A stretch of DNA of 8,020 nucleotides from contig CAYMPL010000073.1 of assembly GCA_964392415.1 (NCBI GenBank), positions 1 to 8,020 on the forward strand, given 5' to 3'. This document shows positions 1-6,683 of this stretch, piece after piece. The stretch comes from CAYJMQ01 sp964392415. GTDB lineage: Bacteria; Bdellovibrionota; JACOXK01; 2-02-FULL-40-11. The notes below the pieces were generated by a model. The model ran no database searches. It worked only from the letters and a program-made list of their open reading frames with translations, and was not told the DNA's origin. Every line of letters begins with the position of its first letter. Positions within the stretch are counted from its first letter, which is position 1. A program made the position numbers and the translations under genes.

Positions 1-76
1 GCTCATAGTCGGCAATGACGGCATAAAGATTTTTTTGGGGAACCGCAACCTCTTTTGTGATCGACACCTTGGACAT
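1..76 (-). CDS. SRPBCC/START-fold protein (COQ10 or polyketide-cyclase type), N-terminal fragment
   Basis: Only the first 25 codons are present; the gene continues past the left edge. The visible peptide begins MSKVSITKEVAVP and continues QKNLYAVIADYE. A charged first beta strand, then a Pro, then a (L/V)YxVIADYE helix is the usual start of SRPBCC proteins of the ubiquinone-binding COQ10/polyketide-cyclase group, which bind hydrophobic ligands in a helix-grip cavity. The start overlaps the glpX stop codon as TGATG, so translation is probably coupled to glpX. Two ATGs are adjacent (79-77 and 76-74). I prefer the second because the AAGGGG ribosome-binding site at 83-88 lies 6 nt before it and only 3 nt before the first. 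The family call rests on a short segment and the ligand cannot be inferred. Confidence 0.6.
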   Translation of the reverse strand, partial: MSKVSITKEVAVPQKNLYAVIADYE

Positions 77-1032
77 CATAATCCCCTTTTCTTTGTAAAA
101 TTGTGTCTGGCTGTAATCTCCCGGACCGTCCCTGTTTCAGATCGCATGACAATGGAATGTGTGATCGCTCCATCGCCCAAAAATCGGACCCCGTTCAAAA
201 GCGTTCCATCGGTCACCCCGGTCGCGCAAAACATCACACGCCCATGCGAAAGATCATCGATTGTAAGAACACGGCGGATATCTCTCATCCCCATTTTTTT
301 TGCCCGTTCAATTTCTTCGTCATTTCGAGGCTTCAAAATCCCCTGAATATCCCCACCCATACACTGAAGCGCCGCGGCTGCCAGCACCCCTTCCGGCGCC
401 CCCCCAATTCCCAAGAGCATATCGACCCCTGATCTCGGATGACAGGTGGATATGGCGGCAGAGACATCTCCATCGGTAATGAGCATAATTCTTGCCCCGG
501 CCGATCTTACTTCCTGAATAATATCGTGATGCCTTGGGCGATCCAAAATGACAACAGTAAGATCAGAGACGGAGCATTTTTTTGCTTTTGCCATTTCTTT
601 GAGATTCGTTGTAGGTGATTCGCGAATATCGATCATGCCACGCCCCACCGGACCCACAGCGATTTTTTGCATATAGGTATCCGGCGCATGTAAAAAACCA
701 TTTTCTTCCGCAATCGCAATCACAGAAAGCGCATTCGTTCCTCCGCGCGCGCAAATCGTCGTCCCCTCCAGAGGGTCTAATGCGATATCGATTTTAGGAC
801 AGGAGTCCCCTTTTCCAACTCTTTCCCCAATAAAGAGCATCGGCGCTTCATCGCGCTCCCCTTCCCCAATCACAACCGTGCCATCAATATCGATATCGTT
901 TAAGGCTTTGCGCATCGCATCGACTGCCGCCTGATCGGCTGCTTTTTCATCGCCGCGCCCCATGAGGCGGGCGGAAGCAATGGCAGCCGCTTCAGTCACA
1001 CGCACCAGTTCAAGAGCGAAATTACGGTCCAT
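76..1032 (-). CDS. glpX: Fructose-1,6-bisphosphatase class II (GlpX)
   Basis: This 318-aa cytoplasmic enzyme should hydrolyse fructose-1,6-bisphosphate to fructose-6-phosphate in gluconeogenesis, using divalent metal. In some lineages GlpX also acts on sedoheptulose-1,7-bisphosphate. The start MDRNFALELVRVTEAAA is typical of GlpX. Visible motifs of the lithium-sensitive phosphatase fold are D33, the GEGERDEAP segment with E57, DPLEGT at 86-91 (metal and phosphate binding), LITDGDVSAAI, GIGGAPEGV and the C-terminal RSETGTVRE. Length is close to the E. coli enzyme (336 aa) and nothing is broken. An in-frame ATG four codons upstream (1044) exists, but family alignment favours 1032. Neither start has a strong Shine-Dalgarno sequence. 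The gene lies 93 bp downstream of the lipoprotein gene on the same strand and overlaps the SRPBCC gene, so a shared transcript is possible. Confidence 0.96.
   Translation of the reverse strand: MDRNFALELVRVTEAAAIASARLMGRGDEKAADQAAVDAMRKALNDIDIDGTVVIGEGERDEAPMLFIGERVGKGDSCPKIDIALDPLEGTTICARGGTNALSVIAIAEENGFLHAPDTYMQKIAVGPVGRGMIDIRESPTTNLKEMAKAKKCSVSDLTVVILDRPRHHDIIQEVRSAGARIMLITDGDVSAAISTCHPRSGVDMLLGIGGAPEGVLAAAALQCMGGDIQGILKPRNDEEIERAKKMGMRDIRRVLTIDDLSHGRVMFCATGVTDGTLLNGVRFLGDGAITHSIVMRSETGTVREITARHNFTKKRGL
83..88 (-). promoter_or_regulatory. Ribosome-binding site of the SRPBCC gene, inside the glpX 3' end
   Basis: Read on the minus strand, AAGGGG lies within the last codons of glpX, 6 nt before the ATG at 76-74. 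It decides between the two tandem ATG codons and supports translational coupling with glpX. Confidence 0.6.
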
Positions 1033-1092
1033 AATAAAAATCATCTACTCAAATCAGCCAAATTAGTCAAATTAAAGAAGCATCAAGAGAAA

Positions 1093-1105
1093 TCACATAA
1101 TGTGA
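1093..1105. promoter_or_regulatory. 13-bp palindrome upstream of glpX, possible operator
   Basis: TCACATAATGTGA is a perfect inverted repeat (TCACAT / ATGTGA) around one central base. It lies about 60 bp before the glpX start, in the gap after the lipoprotein gene. Half-sites of this kind are typical of dimeric helix-turn-helix regulators. The half-site order and spacing (TCACA-N3-TGTGA) differ from the CRP consensus (TGTGA-N6-TCACA), so I do not assign a regulator. No T-run follows it, so it does not look like a terminator. Confidence 0.3.
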
Positions 1106-1137
1106 CAAGGCCTCATGTATGGGGGAAATTAATTCCT

Positions 1138-2388
1138 TTACTTCCCCAAGAGAGGATTGGGTATGATAATGTCTGTTCTTCGCACGCCTTGATCGTCTGT
1201 TGTGGAAAAAAGATAATTGATCGGTGTGTTGTTTGAAGAAACATCGCTTGCTTCAGCGAGTTCGATATTTGGAATTTCCGAAAACTCATCTCTCATTTCG
1301 ATTCTTAAAATACAATCTTTATTTACAGGACAGGCGTGGGAAAATAAGATGATCTGCAATCCACCGAGCCTTCCAAAATTCGAAAAACCAAAATCGTTGG
1401 CATTTAATGTAAATGGCGGTTCAGTTAAATGGGGAATATTGGTGGCAAACCTTTCATCTTCGAGAAACGTCCCCAAAAGACCCTTGACCGCCATTTGGCC
1501 ATTGGGAATAGAGAAAGTCATGGTGATGTTGCCCGCAGATTCACTATCGATGCGCTTTTTAAAACTGAGTCTTGGAGTAAGCGCCGCCCCGCAGTTCGTC
1601 ACGACACGAATGACAGAAATTTTAGGATTCGATGGCCCTGCCGCCGCATCAAAGGTCAGCGCTTGTAAAAGAAATGGCCTGCAGACGCGGCTCAATATCT
1701 GAACCCCCCCATCGCTCTGAGACGTAAGTTCAACACCGGCAATACTGGAGCTCCAGATGACGGAGCCGGTCTGCGCCTCCTTTGGCGTGACAGACAGATT
1801 AAAATTTGTTGGTTCAAAAATGTTTACCGCCGCTTCTATCTGCTCCCCTGCGGGCCCCCTTTCTTCTCTTCCTTTACGGGCTGCTGTTTTAATTTTAGGG
1901 AGCTCTTTTTCCATGAGAGGGGCTTCTGTGATCGCATCACGCACTTTAAGGGTAGGCGTAATCTCTCTATCTTCTTCGGCATCCTTTAAAGCGGTAAGTT
2001 CAAAACGAATCGTAAGAGGCAGCCTTGGCATTTCTTTAAAAATGATTCTTTTTTCTTCAATCACAATATCTTGAGGGGGCTCTTCCCCTGAAGAAACTTC
2101 AGAAATTTGAAACGTCGCGAGTTCGGGATCGATATTTTCGATAGAAATGACGAACGGCGGAGCCATCTCTTTATCGAAGCTTCTTACTTCAATCTCATAT
2201 GATTGAGCTGTTCCCGATAATTCTGCTGGACCGCTTAGCGCAACATTCTCTTGCGGTTGAGGAGGGATAGAGGCCCCTGCCGGCGCGGCTTCACGTTTCT
2301 CTCCACCACATGCCGTGAAAAAAATAACTGCGGCGAGGAGGAAGTATAAGATTAAAAATGGGTTAGAACTTTTTCTATTCTTAGTCAT
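1138..2388 (-). CDS. Lipoprotein of unknown family
   Basis: This is a 416-aa predicted lipoprotein. A basic N-terminus (MTKNRK) is followed by a hydrophobic stretch (residues 11-24) and a lipobox F24-T25-A26-C27. Gly follows the lipid-carrying Cys, with no Asp at +2, so sorting to the outer membrane is likely in a Gram-negative cell. After a Pro/Gln-rich tether (about 30-50) the chain is beta-rich with no motif I recognise. A charged KxGREERGPAGEQ stretch near 170-185 may separate two domains. Four further cysteines in the C-terminal half (RVCR, TNCG, HACP, KDCI) could form disulfides in the periplasm or at the surface. The start is supported by GGTGGAT just upstream of the ATG. It is transcribed divergently from the large exported protein, which makes a shared envelope role plausible but unproven. 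Confidence 0.8.
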   Translation of the reverse strand: MTKNRKSSNPFLILYFLLAAVIFFTACGGEKREAAPAGASIPPQPQENVALSGPAELSGTAQSYEIEVRSFDKEMAPPFVISIENIDPELATFQISEVSSGEEPPQDIVIEEKRIIFKEMPRLPLTIRFELTALKDAEEDREITPTLKVRDAITEAPLMEKELPKIKTAARKGREERGPAGEQIEAAVNIFEPTNFNLSVTPKEAQTGSVIWSSSIAGVELTSQSDGGVQILSRVCRPFLLQALTFDAAAGPSNPKISVIRVVTNCGAALTPRLSFKKRIDSESAGNITMTFSIPNGQMAVKGLLGTFLEDERFATNIPHLTEPPFTLNANDFGFSNFGRLGGLQIILFSHACPVNKDCILRIEMRDEFSEIPNIELAEASDVSSNNTPINYLFSTTDDQGVRRTDIIIPNPLLGK

Positions 2389-2428
2389 TGATCCACCAAC
2401 GTTCTTTCTTTATGACCGTTTAATTCTT

Positions 2429-2456
2429 ATCCTAGCCAAAATTTAAAAATAGACAA
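2429..2456 (-). promoter_or_regulatory. Candidate sigma70-type promoter for the lipoprotein gene
   Basis: Read on the minus strand, TTGTCT (2456-2451) and TAGGAT (2434-2429) are separated by 16 nt, each matching the consensus at four of six positions. Transcription would start near 2422, giving a leader of about 33 nt. The AT-rich block 2440-2490 between the divergent promoters could act as an UP element for either. Confidence 0.35.
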
Positions 2457-2474
2457 GTCATCCTAAAAATAATT

Positions 2475-2501
2475 TTGAAAATTTTTAAATGTGGGTATAA
2501 T
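2475..2501 (+). promoter_or_regulatory. Candidate sigma70-type promoter for the large exported protein
   Basis: TTGAAA (2475-2480) is followed after 15 nt by a perfect TATAAT (2496-2501). The spacer is short, but the -10 is consensus and the upstream DNA is very AT-rich. Transcription would begin near 2508. That places an AAGG ribosome-binding-like site (2512-2515) right at the 5' end of the transcript and leaves a leader of about 97 nt before the large gene. Confidence 0.5.
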
Positions 2502-2518
2502 TGTTTTATATAAGGTCG

Positions 2519-2565
2519 TTTGCCAATGGCGAAATCTGTAGCACGTAAACTGACTGTGACTCGCC
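2519..2565 (+). promoter_or_regulatory. Leader segment with two mutually exclusive hairpins
   Basis: The segment GGCGA (2528-2532) can pair locally with the TTTGCC block at 2519-2524, forming a 6-bp stem with one G-U pair and an AAU loop. It can also pair at longer range with TCGCC at 2561-2565. Both pairings cannot exist together, an arrangement that could allow switching. The stems are short and I recognise no known riboswitch family, so the regulatory role is speculative. Confidence 0.2.
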
Positions 2566-2579
2566 TCTATTTAAGGTGA
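2526..2579 (+). CDS. Possible 17-codon upstream ORF in the leader of the large gene
   Basis: An ATG at 2526 opens a frame of 17 codons ending in TGA (2577-2579), encoding MAKSVARKLTVTRLYLR, which has five Lys/Arg residues. AAGG at 2512-2515 lies 10 nt before the ATG and just after the predicted transcription start. The ORF ends 25 nt before the preferred start of the large gene and overlaps the alternative hairpins. It could be a leader peptide controlling translation of the exported protein, or a chance ORF. A reading frame this short occurs easily by chance, so confidence is low. Confidence 0.3.
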   Translation: MAKSVARKLTVTRLYLR

Positions 2580-2604
2580 CGGCATAAAAAAGGTGTTTAA
2601 TCTG

Positions 2605-5600
2605 ATGTTTGTCTCTCCATTCCGTCTTCCGGTCCGCCCAGTCCGAATAGTCGCGCTGTCTCTGCTCATTATTTTCTGTGGACCATATACCGTAAAAGAA
2701 GCCTCTGGTCAGGTTTCTGTCGTAGAAGAAGAAGTCTGCCCCATAGCAGCCTGCGCCAGCAAGCAGGCCGAAATAGAAAAAATTGATGCTGAATTTTATA
2801 AAGTCGGTCAGGCAATCGACGCCCTTAACATTGACATCAAATCAAAAGTAGATCTCATCGACTCTTACTTAAGGAAGCTTGCTAATATGCAAAAGACCCT
2901 AGATGAGATTTCATCGGACATTGATTTCCTGGTGAGACCCACGGGAGGTCTTCAGCTTGCTCAGCTTGAATATGGACGGGCTATGACAGCTTTGGAAGGA
3001 TCGATGGACCAACAAATCAAAGATCAGGTGGAAAGATTGGCTCAGCAATTTGGGAAAACATTTGCTGATGCCGTTCAGATGTACGCACAGCAGGCTTTGG
3101 AAAAATTAGAGGGAGTGTTCAACACGGCAAGGACGCTCATTGAAAAGTACAACGCTCTCGTTATTCTATTTAATAACGATATTTCACAGGTTAAACTGAA
3201 CAAAAGTGACCTTGAAACGATGCTAAATAAGGTAAATGTATTAGAAAAAGAGCATCAGGAGCTTAGAAAAAAGAGGGCTGAAATTGCAGCGACACCAGGC
3301 ATTGATTTGTGTCCCCTTGCGGAGGAGCCAAAGGTAGCTTCACCTGCTGATGGATCAACCGATGAGACACCGGCAGAGGGTTCGGAGAAAGACGACTTGG
3401 TGATGGCTACAGCGGCTGAGGCTAAGGAATCGGCAAAAGATACCCCTTCTGAATTGCCCCCAATAACAGTGGACATCAACACAGGGCAAACAGTGGTAGC
3501 GACTGTTCCGCCGCCGACTGTTTCATCGGAATCGGGGGAAGCGATAGCCCCGACGGCTCCGACGGACGAGGAACCTAGACTGTCGGATCTCCCTTCGGAA
3601 GATGAACTGGTGATTGCAGAGCCGGGGTCGCCTGTGGTCACTGAGAGTGAGTCCGCTCTTATTACAGGCAGCGATGCTCCTCGCCCTCCTCGCGCATCCC
3701 CTTATGACCTTATGCCACTGCCAGATCTAAGCGAAACGGGGCTCGATTTTGATCGCTACACAGCGACGGATGGGACAACTGAACTGGTAGGTTTAGGATT
3801 TCGGGGTATCGAGTCGCATACTTTAGAAAGAGGAGAATTGGGGAGTACAGCCCGAATCGTTTTTGGAACCTTAATCCCTGGCCTCTCGACACAAGTTGAT
3901 GTTCAGGAAAAATTAGCCGGCGCCTGGGCTGATGCTCTAAACATTATTCTTTTTACAACCCTTTTTAATCTTACAAACACCATTGCTAAGGGGGATGTCT
4001 CGCCTCAGGACATTGTCGATATTCGAAATGCGGCGCTCCAAGGCAATGAAGCCGAGGTACGTAACATTTTGGAACGGCTCGGTGGAACGGAGGCCCCTGA
4101 AGGAGCAGGTGAAGGCATTGTTGAAGACTTCATCTCTGAAATCATGCGTGTTGGAGCAATGACGCAACCGGGTGAAGTGGTGTCTCTGGCTCCCAGACTG
4201 ATAACCGCCATACAAGCAATGAACAATGCCGACTTGACGACGGTTCTTATGAATCTTTGTATCACCGCTAATCTCATTTTGAGATCAGAAGCGGCTGCAA
4301 GAATAGAGACAGGGGCAACTATAGGGATCGTTTTGGCTCCTATTGGGGTTGGAGGGGGGGCTCTTGGCTCACTTGTGGGTGTAGGGGCCAAAGTTGGCCT
4401 AGCTGCAGGGCAAGCGGCAGCTGGCGCTGGCTCTTTGGCATATACAAGCTCTGAGATTATAAGAATCAATGAGGAGATTGAGAGAGAAAAAGTTCATATC
4501 GCATCAGGAACGGGGGATCCAAATCTTCTCGCTGCGCTCGAATTTGAGAAAGAACTTTCCATTATCTTTGCGGCTGTCGATGTCGTTTTTATTGGTTTTG
4601 ATGTGAAACAGTTTTCGCTTGCGGCAAAGGCTCATACGCTGGCCAGGCAGTCTGCGGAAGCGATCCGAGCCGTAAAAGAGGCTGCAAATGACGCTATCCG
4701 GACTAATAGAATGGCGCTGGCAAGGCAGTTAGCTGATCAGCTTACGGCTCTTTTAAAAACAGAAGCGCGGTTTGCGCTCTTTGAATTCAAAGCATTTGCC
4801 GCCATATCTGCGGCGCAGGTCGCTCTTTCTGCTGCGACAGGGAATCCAGCTGGAGCAATCCTGCCACTGGCGCTTCTAGGGATTCGTGGAGGAACAGCCA
4901 TCACTGCTGCCAGGACTCAGCGCGCTCGCGGTGGAATTGTCGAGGCCGGCACACCCGTTATTGTTGAAGGACAGCAGGGAGAACTTCTCTTTGTCGGTTT
5001 TGAAAGAAATGGCGTCACTTTCAGCACTCTTGACGGGGAGACTCTGATTACGTTCGCCCGTGACACGAAAATTTCCACAACCTCCGGCGCCAAACCTATC
5101 TTTGAAGGGAGCAACGTGACGGTCTCCGGACAGCGTGGGGAATTTGAGTTTGTGGGAAGAAATGAACTTGGTGAAATCGTTCTTCGGAGAGAAGGGGGGG
5201 GAGAAACGGGTGAAATCACGGTCCCTCCGGATACAGAAATTGCACTTGCTCCGGCGAAAAAAGCGGGAGGCGCGGCGGGGACGACAGATGTTGAACCCAG
5301 AGTTAGCGCAAAAGATTTGAAGCCAGGAACGAGCATTCGCATTGATGGGAGGGAAGGAGAATTTAGCGTTCTCGAAATAACACCAAAGGGAATGATCAAG
5401 GTTGTGGAGGTCTCTGAGGCAGAGGTTGATCTGAACGCCACGATAACATTGCCTCGTATCTTTAGTGTTGATCCCGATCTTGTGAAAATCAGAGTGGTTT
5501 CAGAAGGGCCACCCTCAATTGAAGCGCCCTCTGCGGCTTCTGTAGTTCCCACTCCTGTTCGTCAACCCTCTGGTTTCGAGCCGCCAGCTTTCGCATTCGA

Positions 5601-6648
5601 TGTGGGAACCCGTGTTAAGGTTCAAGAAGTAGACGGTACATTTGTCGTTGAAGGAACTTTTCCTGATGGAAGGGTTATGGTCCGGCGGGAAGACGCGCCG
5701 ACAAGGGAAGACCTTGACGCAACAGCCTTTAATACAAGAATTGTTAAACCCGACAAATTGACTGAAATTCCGAAAGCAGTGGAGCCAGAAGCCCCAACAA
5801 CCAGGGGGCCGGAAACAGAAGAGACAGCTTCTGGAACCGCTCCAACAAGATCAGAAATAGAAAGACAGGCCAGAAGTAGACTGCTAAGTATAATTCAACC
5901 TGAGCTCGCGATGCGCATAGAAACTGACGCTTCGGGAAGAGAATTTGTTCGAACGGAGAGTGGAGAGATTATATTTTTAGGTCAAATACTTGGAATTGGG
6001 ACTGAAGGGGTTGTTTTTAGAATAAACACACCGGAGGGTAATCCTACAAACGAAATTCTGAAAATCAATAAAACAACTTCGGGTGATCCTTCCGGTGAAG
6101 TGAAAAATTTGGAGGGTCTCGATGGAAAAATTCCTATTGCCCGTGTGACCGGTATTGTCAGAGATGCTGGGGGAAATATTGTTGCTCTTAAAAAGGAGTT
6201 TGTTCCTGGTTCTACACTGAATAAGCTTTTTAAAGACATCCAAGTTTTGTCAAGCAGTCAAGATCCGGCAAAGGCAGCGGAAGCGGAAAAATTGCGGCAA
6301 TCCGTTTCACGCGCTGTTGGGAATTTTCTTCGAACGGCTTTTGATGCGGGGACTACAGAGTTTGATTTAATCCCGGCTAATTTAATAATGAAAAGCGACA
6401 CATGCGATCTCGTGCTTATCGATGCGGGAGGATTTGCGCCGCAACGTTCTTTTATCGATGCGAAGGATTTCTTTAATCAGATTGCAACTGATACCATCGC
6501 CGGTTTTAACTTGAGTCAAAAACAAGTTGAAACCGTTTTCGATATTAATACTGTCCGAACGGCATTGGGTGGTGGTGGAGAAGATGCATGTCTTGCTCCG
6601 GCAGAGCCCGGATTCGAGGGATTGAACTTATCTGATTTTGTTCCATAA
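2605..6648 (+). CDS. Large exported multidomain protein with C-terminal kinase-fold domain
   Basis: This 1347-aa protein has no family I can name as a whole. Residue numbers count from the ATG at 2605. An in-frame GTG at 2593 exists, but AAGGTG at 2590-2595 lies 9 nt before the ATG and favours it. In order: a Sec signal peptide (hydrophobic 15-28, likely cleavage after A33-S34-G35); Cys45 and Cys50; a helical, coiled-coil-like region at about 52-230; an acidic, Pro/Thr/Ser-rich linker at about 239-372; a mostly helical region to about 772 with a glycine-rich hydrophobic run (572-613) and further hydrophobic helices near 653-665 and 733-765; four divergent SH3/KOW-like beta repeats (778-1049); and a kinase-fold domain (about 1113-1312) with a glycine loop, K1153, E1165, D1254, N1259 and D1273. 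It should act outside the cytoplasm. Cell-surface enzyme, effector or toxin-like roles are all possible, and the substrate is unknown. Confidence 0.85.
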   Translation: MFVSPFRLPVRPVRIVALSLLIIFCGPYTVKEASGQVSVVEEEVCPIAACASKQAEIEKIDAEFYKVGQAIDALNIDIKSKVDLIDSYLRKLANMQKTLDEISSDIDFLVRPTGGLQLAQLEYGRAMTALEGSMDQQIKDQVERLAQQFGKTFADAVQMYAQQALEKLEGVFNTARTLIEKYNALVILFNNDISQVKLNKSDLETMLNKVNVLEKEHQELRKKRAEIAATPGIDLCPLAEEPKVASPADGSTDETPAEGSEKDDLVMATAAEAKESAKDTPSELPPITVDINTGQTVVATVPPPTVSSESGEAIAPTAPTDEEPRLSDLPSEDELVIAEPGSPVVTESESALITGSDAPRPPRASPYDLMPLPDLSETGLDFDRYTATDGTTELVGLGFRGIESHTLERGELGSTARIVFGTLIPGLSTQVDVQEKLAGAWADALNIILFTTLFNLTNTIAKGDVSPQDIVDIRNAALQGNEAEVRNILERLGGTEAPEGAGEGIVEDFISEIMRVGAMTQPGEVVSLAPRLITAIQAMNNADLTTVLMNLCITANLILRSEAAARIETGATIGIVLAPIGVGGGALGSLVGVGAKVGLAAGQAAAGAGSLAYTSSEIIRINEEIEREKVHIASGTGDPNLLAALEFEKELSIIFAAVDVVFIGFDVKQFSLAAKAHTLARQSAEAIRAVKEAANDAIRTNRMALARQLADQLTALLKTEARFALFEFKAFAAISAAQVALSAATGNPAGAILPLALLGIRGGTAITAARTQRARGGIVEAGTPVIVEGQQGELLFVGFERNGVTFSTLDGETLITFARDTKISTTSGAKPIFEGSNVTVSGQRGEFEFVGRNELGEIVLRREGGGETGEITVPPDTEIALAPAKKAGGAAGTTDVEPRVSAKDLKPGTSIRIDGREGEFSVLEITPKGMIKVVEVSEAEVDLNATITLPRIFSVDPDLVKIRVVSEGPPSIEAPSAASVVPTPVRQPSGFEPPAFAFDVGTRVKVQEVDGTFVVEGTFPDGRVMVRREDAPTREDLDATAFNTRIVKPDKLTEIPKAVEPEAPTTRGPETEETASGTAPTRSEIERQARSRLLSIIQPELAMRIETDASGREFVRTESGEIIFLGQILGIGTEGVVFRINTPEGNPTNEILKINKTTSGDPSGEVKNLEGLDGKIPIARVTGIVRDAGGNIVALKKEFVPGSTLNKLFKDIQVLSSSQDPAKAAEAEKLRQSVSRAVGNFLRTAFDAGTTEFDLIPANLIMKSDTCDLVLIDAGGFAPQRSFIDAKDFFNQIATDTIAGFNLSQKQVETVFDINTVRTALGGGGEDACLAPAEPGFEGLNLSDFVP
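4936..5751 (+). repeat. Four divergent tandem SH3/KOW-like repeats in the large protein
   Basis: The repeats cover residues 778-827, 828-883, 901-961 and 996-1049. Each opens with a Gly or Pro-Gly turn followed by a strand (GTPVIVEGQQGELLFVG, GSNVTVSGQRGEFEFVG, GTSIRIDGREGEFSVLE, GTRVKVQEVDGTFVVEG). Each then has a loop with Gly and a second strand pair (NGVTFSTLDG, LGEIVLRREG, KGMIKVVEV, DGRVMVRRED), and ends in a polar turn such as DTKI, DTEI, NATI or NTRI. The shared pattern is G-x-x-V-x-V-x-G-x-x-G-E-F-x-F-V, as in small five-stranded barrels of the SH3/KOW type. The repeats are recognisable only in protein; the DNA has diverged. They probably form a ligand-binding or spacer arm before the kinase-like domain. 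Confidence 0.55.
5941..6540 (+). other. Kinase-fold domain of the large exported protein
   Basis: Residues about 1113-1312 carry the ordered landmarks of the protein-kinase-like fold. These are GIGTEGVV (1130-1137, a perfect GxGxxGxV loop), ILKINK with K1153 (the beta3 lysine), GEVKNLEGL with E1165 (helix C), a hinge-like KKEFVPGSTL, a catalytic loop EFDLIPANLIM with D1254 and N1259, and VLIDAGGF with D1273 in place of the DFG Asp. The usual catalytic-loop His is replaced by Glu-Phe before the Asp. All metal- and ATP-binding positions are present, so activity is possible. The domain resembles APH/ABC1/LPS-kinase-type atypical kinases more than Ser/Thr kinases, but the subfamily cannot be assigned by eye. 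Confidence 0.6.
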
Positions 6649-6657
6649 ACTTCCTTT

Positions 6658-6683
6658 AAAAAATTAGGGGAATACAGCCCTTA
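6658..6683 (-). terminator. Weak candidate terminator between convergent genes
   Basis: Read on the minus strand just past the TPR stop codon, AGGG (6681-6678) can pair with CCCT (6669-6666) around an 8-nt loop, followed by an A-A mismatch, a further T-A pair and a run of six T (6663-6658). The stem is short. It lies in the only gap (6649-6683) between the converging genes, where a terminator would be expected. A plus-strand terminator here would have a poorer T-run. Confidence 0.25.

Noticed and set aside
1217..1702. 161-codon plus-strand frame inside the lipoprotein gene
   Set aside because: The opposite strand carries an intact lipoprotein with signal peptide, lipobox and ribosome-binding site; the plus frame shows no such features.
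2508..2604. Cyclic-di-GMP (GEMM) riboswitch in the leader of the large gene
   Set aside because: A GAAA and an ACGTAAAC string recall GEMM spacing, but the required paired stems and the conserved GCAAACC and ACGCAAAGCC segments are absent.
3255..3641. Long open frame on the minus strand within the acidic linker of the large gene
   Set aside because: It mirrors the plus-strand codon bias of a Ser/Thr/Pro/Glu-rich linker, has low-complexity composition, no ribosome-binding site and no family signal.
4005..4469. 154-codon minus-strand frame opposite the helical domain
   Set aside because: The composition (Ala/Pro/Ser-rich) and lack of an upstream signal mark it as an antisense shadow of the exported protein gene.
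4917..5552. 211-codon minus-strand frame opposite the SH3-like repeats
   Set aside because: Its Ser/Pro/Thr-rich sequence is what the antisense of Gly/Glu/Val-rich coding DNA gives. The plus frame continues from the signal peptide to the kinase-like domain.
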